This document shows positions 34,413 to 46,361 of a stretch of 64,000 bases of DNA, one piece after another. The notes beneath the pieces were generated by a model. That model was not told the DNA's origin. It saw only the letters and a program-made list of their open reading frames with translations, and did not search any database. Positions within the stretch are counted from its first letter, which is position 1; every line of letters begins with the position of its first letter. Both the position numbers and the translations under genes were made by a program. This stretch comes from Adiantum capillus-veneris (lineage: Eukaryota; Streptophyta; Polypodiopsida; Polypodiales; Pteridaceae): contig CM043958.1 in the NCBI GenBank assembly GCA_014529385.2, positions 89,613,025-89,677,024 of the forward strand. The letters are read 5' to 3'.

Positions 34413-34553
34413 TTATTAACTTCTTCTGGAGATAGATTGATGTATATGAGTCTAGCTTGTCAATAAAGGATAAACAATATGTAAGTGCCCTGGCACGTGT
34501 GTTACAAAATAAACTAAAAGACAGGGTAATACATGTTTGTGAGTGATGGCTGA
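34410..34553 (-). mobile_element. Possible short LINE 3'-end remnant
   Basis: On the minus strand it ends ..GAAGTTAATAAAGG and then (TC)n, similar in form to the ends of LINE B (GTTAATATAAC) and of the 57.5-kb copy (AATAATAAAAT). Only about 140 bases; the assignment rests on this ending alone. Confidence 0.35.
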
Positions 34554-34634
34554 AATTAAGGAAATATTATGAAATTTAATACATAATCCTAGATTAAAAA
34601 GATTATGTATTAAATTTCATTCTAATTTCTTAAT
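34554..34634. repeat. 81-bp inverted-repeat hairpin
   Basis: Perfect 20-base arms ATGAAATTTAATACATAATC (34569-34588) and its reverse complement (34601-34620) around a 12-base loop, with further imperfect pairing of about 14 bases on each side. AT-rich. Could be a MITE remnant or a small-RNA hairpin. Confidence 0.9.
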
Positions 34635-34890
34635 TTGAGCCACCTCTTTAATTCTTGCATTTTAGGTAGAAAGTGAGCAGTCATTTCTTCAAAACACCAG
34701 ATGAAGGTGACCTTCGGAGTTCAAGTAAAGCTAGTTTTGTTCTTCCCTTGAAACAAGTCTCAAGGCAATTGGAGTTTCCAACAGGGCACACTCAACTTGT
34801 CCAAACTCTTGAAGCATTTGGAAGGACCTACAACCTCTGCAAGGTGTTACTACATGGTCAAATAAGCTTGAGAGGTTTAGGTAGCATTTC

Positions 34891-35270
34891 TTGTTCGATC
34901 CTATTTTGTCAGGATGTATTGTTGTGAAACTCAAGATGGTTGACTAAAACTCTCAAAGACTTAGTCTCTCAGTGTACTTCTCAAATTAAGATCACATGTC
35001 TTATTAAGATTCAGTTCTTGTTCGATCCTATTTTGTCAGGATGTATTGTTGTGAAAATCAAGATGGTTGACCAAAACTCTCAAAGACTTATTCTCTCAGT
35101 GTACTTCTCAAATTAAGATCACATGTTATCTTATTGAAAGAGTTCATTCCTATTTTGTCGATGTGTATTGTTGTGAAACTCAAGATGGTTGACCTATTGT
35201 GCTTGAGCAAAATTCTCCAAGCCTTATTCTATGACTGTACTTCTCAAAGTATCATCACGTCACCTTACAG
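34891..35270. repeat. Three tandem ~128-bp units
   Basis: Units start near 34891, 35017 and 35147 with TTGTTCGATCCTATTTTGTC (third unit degenerate). Copies 1 and 2 are very similar and copy 3 is diverged with an insertion. No coding sense seen. Confidence 0.9.
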
Positions 35271-35489
35271 AAATATTTTAGGGTTTTATCCTTATCACCT
35301 CACTTGAGGGGTGTTGGAGAGATTCCCCTTCCAAATACATCATCTGTATGCTATGTTTCAATTCAAATCAAAGAGTTCTTTTGAGCCCTAGACATGTAAA
35401 GGGATTTGACACAACCCCAATCTATGTATAGGTGGGAAGACATTCCCTAATCGAAGGCAACTTTGTCTCGAGGGCTGCCAGCTATAATT

Positions 35490-35681
35490 TGTTGGGGTAT
35501 AAAGCCCAATGTGGTCACCCAGGTAAGTGGGCGGGCCGCCAGGTATGTACACATATTCTTTTGTAAAAACCTAATAAGAACTCACTATGCTCTAAACATT
35601 ACAACAGAGCGAGTTCATCATATCGTCGTTCTCTTCTTCTCGCACTCTCTCCCGCGTCGCACTTCTGCTCGTACTCCTTCA
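35490..35681 (+). repeat. Copia B 5' LTR (192 bp)
   Basis: TGTTGGGGTATAAAGCCC..CTCCTTCA. It carries a 20-base insertion relative to the 3' LTR, flanked by AGGT on both sides. Confidence 0.95.
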
Positions 35682-35683
35682 AC

Positions 35684-35695
35684 TGGTATCAGAGC
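35684..35695 (+). other. Copia B primer-binding site
   Basis: TGGTATCAGAGC two bases after the 5' LTR; initiator-Met tRNA primer site. Confidence 0.93.
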
Positions 35696-36718
35696 TCAAA
35701 TCGAAGCTCGGGGCAGCATTGCAGGAAGCTAGAGTCACCTGCTCAGATTGGAGTGAGATTCGACAGGCGAAGACACGGTCCCAAATCCTGTGGGACAGCC
35801 CGAAGGTATTGGTGTTCTCAGAATCTCATTCTGAGGTCATTTCGACAAAGTTCTGCGCCGGCCATTTTCGACTACGTGGTCTCGGCGGGTGCAAATCCGA
35901 CTCTGCAAATTTGGGGTTTCGGCTTACGACTGAGGTGCTGAGGATATCGGCACTCCCAGAGTGCTGATTTGTGGCTGTCTACACATCGAAGGATGGCTCA
36001 CAGTTCTTGGAGGTGTGTCACATACGACACGGGCGCATCTACACACAGACTGTAGGCGATATCCACTAGTTCATCAGGTAGCTTGTGTTTGCTGCTTGAT
36101 ATTTCAGATGTCATCCTGACATTGCAGGTACTTCCACATGGGATGTATTGTCAGAGATGATGTATGTCTGTTGAGAGTTTGTTGGCTGTGAGTCACGCAG
36201 CAAACAACCGTCGCAGCGGTTACAGCATACAGTGGGAAATTTGTGGATGTATGACTTTGTGGGAAGTCTATGTATTGTCAGATTTACTGCAGCCTTTGTT
36301 GAGGGTCGAGTGAGGTTTTATTGAGCTGGGGAATTCTCGAATATTGAGATCCTTTCGGTGATACAGGTCTTGGAGCGATCCCTCAAGCACCCTAAGATAG
36401 GCAGCTAGGATGTATTGACTGTGAGTTAGACAGTTGGAATTGCATCTTTGCTTTACTGCCGTTGAGGCATTGTCGCAGTCTATGCTTACAGGACAGTGAG
36501 AGACAGTACAGTGAGAGACCCACAGCTTACAATGTTGGAGAGACAGTGGGTTTTTGAGCTGTTTTTTGGTCTGTTTTTTAGGACACCATAGCCATTTTAC
36601 AAAGAAGACTGCCAAAATTTTTGCAGAATCTGAAGCTTTTTTGTTCATTTGAGGTCAGTTTACAGGGGAAACTCTGCCGAATTTTTCCCAGGAAAGTAAA
36701 CTACTGTGAAGCGTAGCT

Positions 36719-37919
36719 ATGGTTGGATCACAGGACACTGCTCTTTACAATATCAAGAAGCTGGATGGAACCAATTTCCCATTGTGGAAGAAGCATATTT
36801 GACACGTGTTGGTACAAAAGAAGCATATAAAACCTATAAAGCTCAAGGGGATAAAACCGGAAGATATGGACGAAAATGAATGGAGCAAAATGGATGAATT
36901 GGCACTTTCTACCAATATGTTGACTCTGGCAGAAAGCGTTTACTTCAATGTAGCAGACGAGATGTCAGCTTATGAAGCATGGACAAAGCTGAGTGATCTT
37001 TATGAGAAGCAGAGGACAGCTTCAGAGGTATAATGGCTTAAGAAGCTTGTTGACTTGAAGATGAAAGAAGGGACACCTATGTCCAATCATCTGAATGAAT
37101 TCAACACCATCTACAGTCAGTTGTCAGCTCAAGGTGTCAAGTTTGATGAACCTGTTAGAGCTATGTTCCTGTTGATCACATTGCCGAAAAGTTGGAACAC
37201 TTTTCGCACAGCTTTGAGTAATTCTGCACCTCTAGATAGTTTGACCATAGCAGGTGTAGAAGGCAGTCTGCTTACTGAAGAAACCAACAGAAAGACAATG
37301 GACAAAGGCAAAGGAACAACCTTAGTTGTCAGGGGAAGGACCAAAGAAAAGTACAAAGGTGGAAAGAGAAATTAGTCTCGTAGGAAGTCCCACAGTGCTA
37401 AAGGCAAGAGTGACATAGAATGCTACCATTGTGGCAGGAAGGGTCACATGAAAAGAGACTGTAGAGAATGGAAAGCAGAAAAAGGCAAAGAGAAAGCTGA
37501 AGACCATGGTAAGAAGAACAAGTCCTCAGTGAAGATTCAAGAAATAAATGTGACAAACACTGTTGCAGAGGATGAAAGTCTAGTGTCAGGAGACATCTAC
37601 TTCTTGAAGAATACAATAGACTCAGTTCTTCTTACAACATCTGATGGACATGCACTGAGTGACTGGATTATAGACTCAGGAGCATCACTTCATGTGTCTC
37701 CAAACAAGGAGTGGTTTACCTCTTATGTGACCACTAAAGATCATGTTCGGCTAGGCAATGGGCAGACATGTGAGATCTTAGGTGTTGGAGATGTTCAATT
37801 GAAGTTTCAGAATGGCTCTTCTTTCACGCTGAAAAATGTGACACATGTTCCTGCAATTACAAAAGAGCTTGATCAGCACAGGTTTACTTGATGATGCTAG
37901 CTACGTCACCACTTTTGGA
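36719..37919 (+). pseudogene. Copia B gag and protease
   Basis: Starts MVGSQDTALYNIKKLDG at 36719. The gag region has TGA (after WKKHI), TAA (after RTASEV) and TAG (after GGKRN) stops. The CCHC knuckle CYHCGRKGHMKRDC is near 37420-37460 and the protease motif WIIDSGASLHVS near 37670. A one-base shift near 37870 precedes the Copia C insertion. The frame resumes after Copia C at 43099. Confidence 0.9.
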
Positions 37920-37924
37920 CAAAA
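37920..37924. repeat. Copia C target-site duplication, left
   Basis: CAAAA, matched at 43094-43098. Confidence 0.9.
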
Positions 37925-38149
37925 TGTTACCATATACATGTGGTAGTGATGTGTGTGAACACACTAGAACCGCCGGGGCATTTTTTCCCTCTTTAGGAGG
38001 TTTTTTCCCCCGTGCATTGTATATACGCCCATCACTCTAGGGCTATCTATCTTTCTATTGCACACTAAGTAACACACTCTCTATTGTGTGCCTTGAGCTT
38101 CCTTCGTCTTCTCCAAGCTGTGTGTTTCTCTGCAACCCTAATCCCAACA
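37925..38149 (+). repeat. Copia C 5' LTR
   Basis: TGTTACCATATACATGTGG..CTAATCCCAACA. A TATA-like TGTATATAC lies at about 38019-38027. Confidence 0.95.
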
Positions 38150-38151
38150 AT

Positions 38152-38163
38152 TGGTATCAGAGC
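38152..38163 (+). other. Copia C primer-binding site
   Basis: TGGTATCAGAGC two bases inside the LTR. Confidence 0.93.
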
Positions 38164-38512
38164 AGGTCACGTCCTCCCGAGCTTAGTCGCCAGCTGCTCC
38201 AGCATACACCTGCTCACTTTCTCCGATTTCAGTGAGCTTTGGCGAGCGTTCGCAGGTCGAAAAAACTTTTGGGTAAGCTTGAAGAGCTTGGTCTGCTCAG
38301 AATTTTGATTTGGGCTCATTTCGACCTCCGTTTCCACTACAGGCAGTACTGCACATGCTATTTCGTCATTTTGTGCAGAATTTCTGTCAGTGCCGTTTTC
38401 TGCATAACAGGTGCCTTATAGTCTTCTACGGTTTGTGCTATATAGCACAGGTTGTTCCCGCTCCATTTCTCCTATTTTCGGGCAGTTTTCACATCAGGTC
38501 CAGCATTTACCA

Positions 38513-39524
38513 TGGCTGACAACAACAACACAGATGTGTTCAAGATGTTTCTTACTGAGGACAGGTTGGATGGGGACAACTACCCTATGTGGGCTTATAT
38601 GATGCAACATGTTCTTGTGTCAAAGGGTGTCTGGAACATTGTGCAGGGCATTGATGTACGTCCTGGTTCTGAGGATGTAGGCGATGTTGAGGATGTTGCA
38701 GGTCTTGCTGCAAGGATTGCAGCTGTTAGAGTTGTTTTGCCTATGGCAGAACAAGCTCGTTGGGATGTTAAGGATGCGCAGGCTCATGCATTAATTGCGT
38801 TGTCTGTGAAGCGCACCATTGTTCGTCACATACGTTCAGCAAAGTCTGCAAAAAAGGCTTCGGATATTCTAGCAGGTCTTTATGCAAGCCGCAATGAGGC
38901 TAAAATTGCTTTGCTGCGTAAAGAGCTGGAGTCAAAGATTATGCATGAGGAAGATGATATGGACACTTTCCTTGCTAGTGTCAAGGATATCAATGAGCAA
39001 CTTATTTCTGCAGTGGAAGTTATTTCAGACAGTTCCCTTGTGCAGACTGTTCTTGATGCCTTACCAGATTCCTACCAGACTTTTGCTAGTCCTTGGAGAT
39101 TGATGACCCTGAAGTTGTCAAGTTTGATGCATTGTGCACATTGCTTTTGCAAGAGTCACGTTCTAGAAAAAACAGGACTAGGCAGCGTGCAGTTGAACAG
39201 GCTTTTATTGCTTCTCAAAGAAAGGGTGGTAACAGTAATGCAGCCACTTCTTATGGTTCTGCTGCGAGTGGCAAAAATTCTGTTCCTAATGCTTCTGCTG
39301 GCAGTACTTCGTCTGGCAATTCTGGTGATAAGGGCAAAAATAAGATGCGTTGCCATTATTGTAAAGCCAATGATCACTTGATCAAGTCGTGTCCTAAGTT
39401 GAAGGCCAAAGAGGCTAAGAAGAAAGAGGGTGGTTCCACTGCAAATGCTGGTTCCACTACAAATGCACCCATTGTTGAGTCTTCTATGAAAGGAGATTGT
39501 GTTGCTGATGTTGATGCAGAATAG
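38513..39524 (+). pseudogene. Copia C gag
   Basis: Starts MADNNNTDVFKMFLTEDRLDGDNYPMW. Retrotrans_gag-like region, a frameshift near 39090, then the zinc knuckle CHYCKANDHLIKSC (about 39350-39390) and a lysine-rich tail to a TAG at 39522-39524 where CAG is expected. It would assemble the particle and bind element RNA. Confidence 0.9.
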
Positions 39525-42500
39525 GCTTTTAGCGCAGAGTGCACTTACAATCTTGCTGTCCATGATGCATGCTTGTCAGTTGCTACAGATTCACATGTGT
39601 GTTATTTCGACAGTGGTGCTACAAAGCACATTACCTCACATCGTGAATTGTTTACCTCTCTCGAGTCTGTCCCTCATGGGAATTCAGTCACTTATGCCAA
39701 CAACGCCTCTTATCCAGTTCAGGGAGTTGGAAAGATTGTGCTCACTGCTGCTAATGGCAGTTCCTTCACACTTGTTGATGCACTTTATGTACCTGGGATC
39801 AAGAAGAATCTCTTATCTGTATCCGCACTTGCTAGACTTGGACTTGTAGTCAAATTTGTGGATGACAGATGTATAGTTCATGATCTCAGTTTTGGTGATG
39901 AAATTGTTGCATCTGGGCTTTTGTGCCGTGGGCTGTATAAGCTCACTTTCTATGACAAGTGTGGACAAAATTTTGCAAATGCTGTTGCAGATTCAAGAGC
40001 TATTTCAGATGCAAAACTTTGGCATGCACGTTTTGGTCATCTGAATTTTGCCAGTTTGCTGCGTTTGCAGAAATCTGATATGGTTGCTTCTTTGCCACCT
40101 CTTGAAGCACCTGTCAAACATGTTTGTGAAGGCTGTATTTTGGGTAAGATGCAGCGTTCTAAATTTCCAAAGGATGGTTTAGTTCGGGCCACATGCAGGT
40201 TGCAGCTTGTGCATAGTGATGTTTGTGGGCCCATGCAAACTCCGTCCTTGGGCAATTACCTGTACTTCGTGACTTTCATTGATGATTACTCCAGGCATGC
40301 ATGGGTATTTCCGCTTAAAGAGAAGTCCAAAGTTTTTATGTGCTTCAAACAATTTTTGGCTATGGCTGAAAATGTCTTGAAATGTACTATGGGCACCCTC
40401 CGTTCCGATCGAGGGGCGGAGTATATGTCTCATGAATTTAATGCATTTCTGGCTAGTCGTGGGATAAAACACCAATGTACAGTGCCTTATACACCTTAGC
40501 AAAATGGTGTTGCTGAGAGGAAAAACAGGTCACTAACGGAAATGGCACGATGTATGGTCAAAATTCAAGCTTTGCCGCATTCTTTTTGGCTTGAGGCCAT
40601 TATGTGTGACACTTATGTACTTAACAGGTGTCCTACGAAAGCTTTGCAGTCTATTACTCCATATGAAGCATGGCATGATAGAAAACCTTATATTGAGCAC
40701 ATGCGTGTTTTTGGTTGTTTGGCATATGCATTGGTGCCACAAGTGCAGCGCAGAAAATTGGATGATAAGGCTGTCAAATGTATTTTTGTTGGTTATAGTG
40801 CTGAAAGCAAAGGTTACAGGTTGTATCATCCGCAAACAAAACGTATTCTGGTTTCTCGGGATGTAGTGTTTGTGGAAGATTCTGTTCAGCCCTTGTGGTC
40901 ATGTACTAGAGACAGTAATGTAAGCTCACAGGACATTTATGACACTTTGTTGCCTCTTTTCAGTGGTGGAAATACGAATGTAAGTTCCAATGAGGCAAAT
41001 GTACAGCCTATGGGGGATTCTGAAAATGTTTTAGATTAGCCTGTTTTACTGATGCAGATGTACATGATGTAGTTGATGAGGAAAGGGCTGAAAATGAGCA
41101 GGCTAGAGGTATGCCAAAATGGCTGGTGCACACTTTGCATGACAGTAAATTGGATGCACCTTTGTCTAGTCGTACTCGTTCAGGCTCTCGCTATGCATCT
41201 TATGCATCAGATTGTTATGCTTTGGCTGTGTCTAGCTTACATGATGTTGAGGAGCCTCTGACTTTTGATGAAGCACAAAATTCAGAAAATTGGATGGCTG
41301 CCATGCAATCAGAATATGATGCACTTATAGAAAATGACACATGGACTTATGTGATTTGCCTCCTGACAAAAAGGCCATTGGTACGAAGTGGGTTTACAAG
41401 TTGAAACGCAAGCCGGATAATGAGATCGATCGCCATAAGGCTCGACTTGTTGCAAAGGGTTATGCACAGCAAAAGGCATAGATTATGAAGAGACTTTTGC
41501 TCCCACTTGTCGTATGACTACTGTGCGTTTTCTATGTGCATTGGCAACTCATTTTGGTTGGGATGTACATCAATTAGACATTGTTACTACTTTCTTGAAT
41601 GGTGACATATTTGAGGAAGTTTATGTAACGCAGCCTCGCGGTTTTGTCATAAAAGGACAAGAGGACAAAGTGTGCAAATGTAACAAGGCTTTGTATGGGT
41701 TGAAGCAATCTCCTCGTGCTTGGTATGAGAAAGCTGACACTCATTTGGTCAAACAAGGCTTTCGTAACAGTCCAACAGAAAGCACATTGTATGTAAAGTG
41801 TGAGGGTGATGTACTTCTCATTGTGGTTCTTTATGTTGATGATTTGCTGATCACTGGACCAAATGAGAGACACATTGCTGAATTTAAGGCTGATTTGAAT
41901 GCTACTTTCAAGATGAAAGATTTGGGGCTGTTGCATCATTACTTGGGTATACAGTTTAAGCAGTGTGATGGTGGTATTGCCTTGTGTCAAAAAAGTTACA
42001 TAGAGACATTGCTATGTAAGTTCGGACTTGAGGATTGCAAACCTATTGCCACTCCCATGGAAACAGGTTTGAAGTTGAGTCTACATGATGCTGGCGATCC
42101 TACTGATGTCACTCTTTACCAAACTGTTGTTGGCTGCCTCATTTATGTATGCAACACGAGGCCGGATATTCAGTTTGCAGTCTCACAGGTCAGCAGATTT
42201 ATGCATAGCCCAGGGTCTAAGCATTGGCAGGTTGTTAAGAGGATTTTCCGCTACCTTAGTGGCACTTTACATCTTGGCTTGTTTTATCCCAAGGGGGGAT
42301 CATTGCCGCCAGACTTACATGCTTTTTCGGACTCAGATTGGGCTGGTTGTTTTGACACGCGAGTGTCCACAAGTGGTTTTTGTTTCATGCTTGGCAGTTC
42401 ATGTATATCATGGTTGAGCAAGAAGCAACCTACTGTGGCCACTTCGAGTTGTGAGTCTGAGTACAGGGCAGTCTTCACAGCTACGGTTGAGTGTGTATGG

Positions 42501-42791
42501 CGCAGACGCCTTATGATGATTGATTTGGGTGTTGGATAGGACACTACCAACACTATCTACACTGACAGTCAGAGCGCATTGGCAGTTGCGAGGAACCCAT
42601 TTTTTCATGCTCGCACAAAGCACATTGAGGTGCATTACCACTATGTCAGGGAGAGGCTCTCAGCAGGAGAGATAAACTTGCCTTATGTGTCAACACAGGA
42701 CAACCTTGCAGATCTTTTCACAAAGGCATTGTCTCGTGAGAAGCTTGAAGCTTTCCACAAAGCTTTGGGCTTACTCCCCTTTGTGGACTGA
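39525..42791 (+). pseudogene. Copia C protease, integrase, RT and RNase H
   Basis: Protease YFDSGATKHIT (39603), GAG_pre-integrase LWHARFGHLNFASL (about 40017), integrase with FIDDYSRHAWVFPLK and SDRGAEYMSHEF, TAG inside YTP.QNGVAERKN (40497), a second TAG at 41036, RT with KWVYKLKRK, LYGLKQSPRAWYEK and YVDDLLITG (near 41840), and RNase H (SDSDWAGCFDTRVSTSGF, about 42330) with a TAG at 42537. It ends LGLLPFVD at 42791. Non-functional as read. Confidence 0.93.
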
Positions 42792-42866
42792 TCATGTCCT
42801 CAGGGCATGGCACTTCCCTTTACTCATGTGCCAGCTCTCGTTCACCGCATCACTCCAGGGGGGATT

Positions 42867-43093
42867 TGTTACCATATACATGTGGTAGTGATGTGTGTGA
42901 ACACACTAGGACCGCCGGGGCATTTTTTCCCTCTTTAGGAGGTTTTTTCCCCCGTGCATTGTATATACGCCCATCACTCTAGGGCTATCTATCTTTCCAT
43001 TGCACACTAAATAACACACTCTCTATTGTGTGCCTTGAGCTTCCTTCGTCTTCTCCAAGCTGTGTGTGTTTCTCTGCAACCCTAATTCCAACA
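42867..43093 (+). repeat. Copia C 3' LTR
   Basis: Preceded by the polypurine tract CAGGGGGGATT. Nearly identical to 37925-38149. Confidence 0.95.
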
Positions 43094-43098
43094 CAAAA
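43094..43098. repeat. Copia C target-site duplication, right
   Basis: CAAAA, partner of 37920-37924. Confidence 0.9.
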
Positions 43099-45868
43099 CA
43101 TGTGGAAGATATCCAAGGGTTCTATGACAGTAGCACATGGAGTAAAGTCTGGAGGACTTTACATGATTTATGTATCAAATGTCTCTAAAAATGTAATCAA
43201 TGTAATTGAGCAGCCGAACGTTTGTTTGTGGCATAGCCGGTTAGGACATATGTCCAAGAAGGGAATGGAAATCTTGTCTCGTTCTGGTTATTTGCCTGGC
43301 TTTTCATTTAATGATTTTGAATTATATGAACATTGTCTGTATGGTAAGAAAACACAGCAGCCACATAAGCATAGAAGCAGTAGAAGAGATACACAGTTGG
43401 CACTTGTTCATAGTGATTTGTGTGGACCTATGCCTAACCTATCTCTAGGGGGAGCTTCTTACTTTATGACATTTATAGATGATTACTTGAGGAAAGTATG
43501 GGTTTACTTTCTCAAGCACAAGGATGAAGCGTTTAGTGTTTTCAAAACGTTTGTGACACTTGTGGAGAATCATAGTGGCAAGAAGCTTAAATGCTTACGC
43601 ACTGACAATGGTGGAGATTATGTTTCAAAGGCCTTCCAGGACTTTTGTGAGTCAAAAGGTATAAACGTGAACTTACTGCTCCTTACAATCCTCCTCAAAA
43701 TGGTGTTGCTGAGAGGATGAATAGGACCATACAAGAGAAGGTCAGAAGTATGTTGTCTAATGCACAACTGCCAAATGGGTTTTGGGTTGAAGCTGTATCA
43801 ACAGCTGTTCATCTTATAAATAGATCTCCTAGCAAGGTTTTGTAGAAGGATTCAGTGGCACAGATGGTATGGTCAGGCAAGGTGCCCTCATACAAGCATC
43901 TTAGAGTCTTTGGTTGTGAGGCATATACTCACGTTCCAAAGGAATTTAGGAACAAACTTGAGCCAAAGAGTAGAAAGTGCATCTTTCTAGGCTATGGTAA
44001 TTCTGGTGAGATGGGGTACAGACTTTGGGATCCCGAATCCAGAAAGGTTATCCGCAGCAATGATGTTCACTTTAATGAAGCCAAATATCATTCTAAACCA
44101 GAGAGGGTTGAGGATATTAGAAGAGTTGTCTTCCAAGAAGATGGACTTGCACGTGCAAGACAAAATGTCAGGGCTCAAGAGGAGCAAGGATAGGATAGAG
44201 TGGAACCACAGGTTGTGGCTGAGCCTGAGCCACCTATTTTGCGTAAATCTGGATGTATCACACGACCTCCTGATCGGTTTGTTCCATCTATGAACTATGT
44301 CATGTTGACTGATTGCAATGAGCCTTCATGTTACAAGAAAGCAGTGCAAATGAAGGACCCCAGGAATTGGCAATTGGCCATGCAGTCAGAGATGACAGCT
44401 TTGCATAAAAATCAGACATGGAAGCTAGTTAAATTACCACAGGGCAAAAAGGCTCTACCTTGTAAATGGGTTTACAGGTATAAGATCACCGCTCATGATA
44501 GTCAGCCAAAGTACAAAGCAAGGCTTGTTTCCAAGGGCTTTAAGCAAGAACAAGGCATTGACTTTGATGAAGTCTTCTCTCCGGTGGTCAAGATGACTAC
44601 ATTGAGATGCTTTCTTGCATTGGTTGCCATATTAGATTTGGTGTTGCACCAAATGGATGTCAAGACAGCGTTCTTGCATGGTGATTTAGATGTGGAAATT
44701 TACATGCAGCAGCCAGAAGGGTTTGTTGAGAAAGGCAAGGAAGATTTGGTATGCCAGTTGTTAAAGAGCCTTTATGGCTTAAAACAATCACCGAGGGCAT
44801 GGTACCATAAGTTCCACAAGTTTATGCTTTCGCAAGGCTACAAACGTAGTAAGTTCGATCACTGTCTATATACAAAGAAGGCTAAGGATGGCAGTTGGCT
44901 GATCCTTATTTTGTATGTGGATGACATGTTGATTGCTGACAAGCACTTGGAAAAAATTTCAGCTTTGAAGTCAAAGATGGAAAAATCGTTTGACATGAAA
45001 GACATGGGTGAGGCAAGTCATACACTTGGTATGCGCATTGAGAGAGATAGATCAAAGAAGTTGATTTGGTTATCTCAAACAAAGTATATTGACAAGGTTT
45101 TGCAACATTTCAATATGGAAAAGGGAAAGGCATTGAGTGTTCCATTGCCACCATATGTGAAACTTAGCAAACATGATTGTCCTGTGTCTGAGGAAGAACA
45201 TGCTGAAATGGATAAGATTCCATATGCGTCTGCAGTGGGTAGTTTGATGTATGCAATGATTGCTACTCGCCCAGACATTACATTTGCAGTGGGAGTAGTA
45301 AGTCGATACATGTCAAACCCAGGCAAGAAACATTGGGAGGCAGGGAAAGGAATATTGAGATACCTGAAAGCTACAAAGAGTATGCGTATATGCTATGGGG
45401 GTCAGGAGCTAAGTGTAAAGGGTTTTATAGACTCAGATTATGCAGGTGACTTAGACAACCGAAGTTCTACTCAGGGTATGTCTTTACATTGGCTGGTGGA
45501 GTAGTATCATGGCGTTCTAGATTACAAGATTGTGTTACTCAGTCTACTATAGAGGCTGAATATGTTGCAACATCAGAGGCATGCAAAGAATCAATTTGGC
45601 TTAATCAACTAGTAACAGATTTGGGAATCAAAGAAGAGATGCATGTGTTATATTGTGATAGAGTGCTATACAATTGGCTCGCAATCCAGTTTATCACTCA
45701 AAGACAAAGCATGTGGATGTGAAGTATCATTTCATCAGGGAAATGCTCGAGGATAAGCAAATTCAGCTTGTCAAAGTTCACACCACAGAAAATCCTGCTG
45801 ATCTACTTACAAAAGGACTTCCCTCAGAGAGATTTGCGCATTTTCGCAATCAGTTAGGTGTAGGGTAG
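43099..45868 (+). pseudogene. Copia B integrase, RT and RNase H
   Basis: Continues the interrupted frame with NMWKISKGSMTVAHG. GAG_pre-integrase LWHSRLGHMSKKGMEIL, integrase FIDDYLRKVWVYFLK and RTDNGGDYVSKAF, a frameshift near 43670, TAG near 43842 and 44191, then a long RT frame (44200-45504) with KWVYRYKI, LYGLKQSPRAWYHK and YVDDMLIADK. RNase H is split by a frameshift near 45475, and the last frame ends at 45868. RT and RNase H are otherwise well preserved. Confidence 0.92.
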
Positions 45869-45957
45869 TACATCACTTCTCTACATCTCTTGTATATTAG
45901 CTTGTATAGTAGCTTCTCTCACACTTAAAGTACCACATTGGACTTTAAGTGGGAGGT

Positions 45958-46129
45958 TGTTGGGGTATAAAGCCCAATGTGGTCACCTAGGTATGTACAC
46001 ATATTCTTTTGTAAAAACATAATATGAACTCACTATGCTCTACACATTACAATAGAGCGAGTTCACCATATCGTCGTGCTCTTCTTCTCGCACTCTCTCT
46101 CGCGCCGCACTTCCGATCGTACTCCTTCA
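45958..46129 (+). repeat. Copia B 3' LTR (172 bp)
   Basis: Preceded by a polypurine tract AAGTGGGAGGT; starts TGTTGGGGTATAAAGCCC. Followed by TAATT. Confidence 0.95.
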
Positions 46130-46361
46130 TAATTTGTAGGGGTGTGGTGCAAAGGAATGGCACACAAAGCCAAAGGTGGTGGAGTAGACAACCAAAGTCC
46201 CATTAAAAAGAGAAGCTCTTTTCATCCATGAGAGCTACAAAGACTTTAAAGGCAAAGGCAATCTCCATGTTGTACAAGAAGAAGATGAATGCCCCTGTCA
46301 ATGATGCGTTGAAGATATTGTTGTGTTGTACGGTGCCTTCTTGTTGTTGCTTGCCCTTCAT

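Larger units (their letters stand above)
37925..43093 (+). mobile_element. Copia C: complete-length young Copia retrotransposon nested in Copia B
   Basis: 5169 bp, plus strand, with 225- and 227-bp LTRs, PBS, gag, protease, integrase, RT, RNase H and PPT, and a CAAAA target duplication. The LTRs differ by four substitutions and one 2-base indel, so it inserted after Copia B. Internal stops (four TAG) and frameshifts near 39090, 41040, 41360 and 41475 show it is not autonomous. Confidence 0.96.
35490..46129 (+). mobile_element. Copia B: Ty1/Copia retrotransposon with nested Copia C
   Basis: Plus-strand element with a 5' LTR 35490-35681, PBS, gag-protease, an interruption by Copia C at 37925-43093, integrase, RT and RNase H, PPT and a 3' LTR 45958-46129. 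TAATT lies on both sides (35485-35489 and 46130-46134) as the 5-bp target duplication. Without the nested element it is about 5.47 kb. The LTRs differ at about 11 positions over 172 aligned bases plus a 20-base indel. Its proteins are related to Copia A. Confidence 0.95.
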
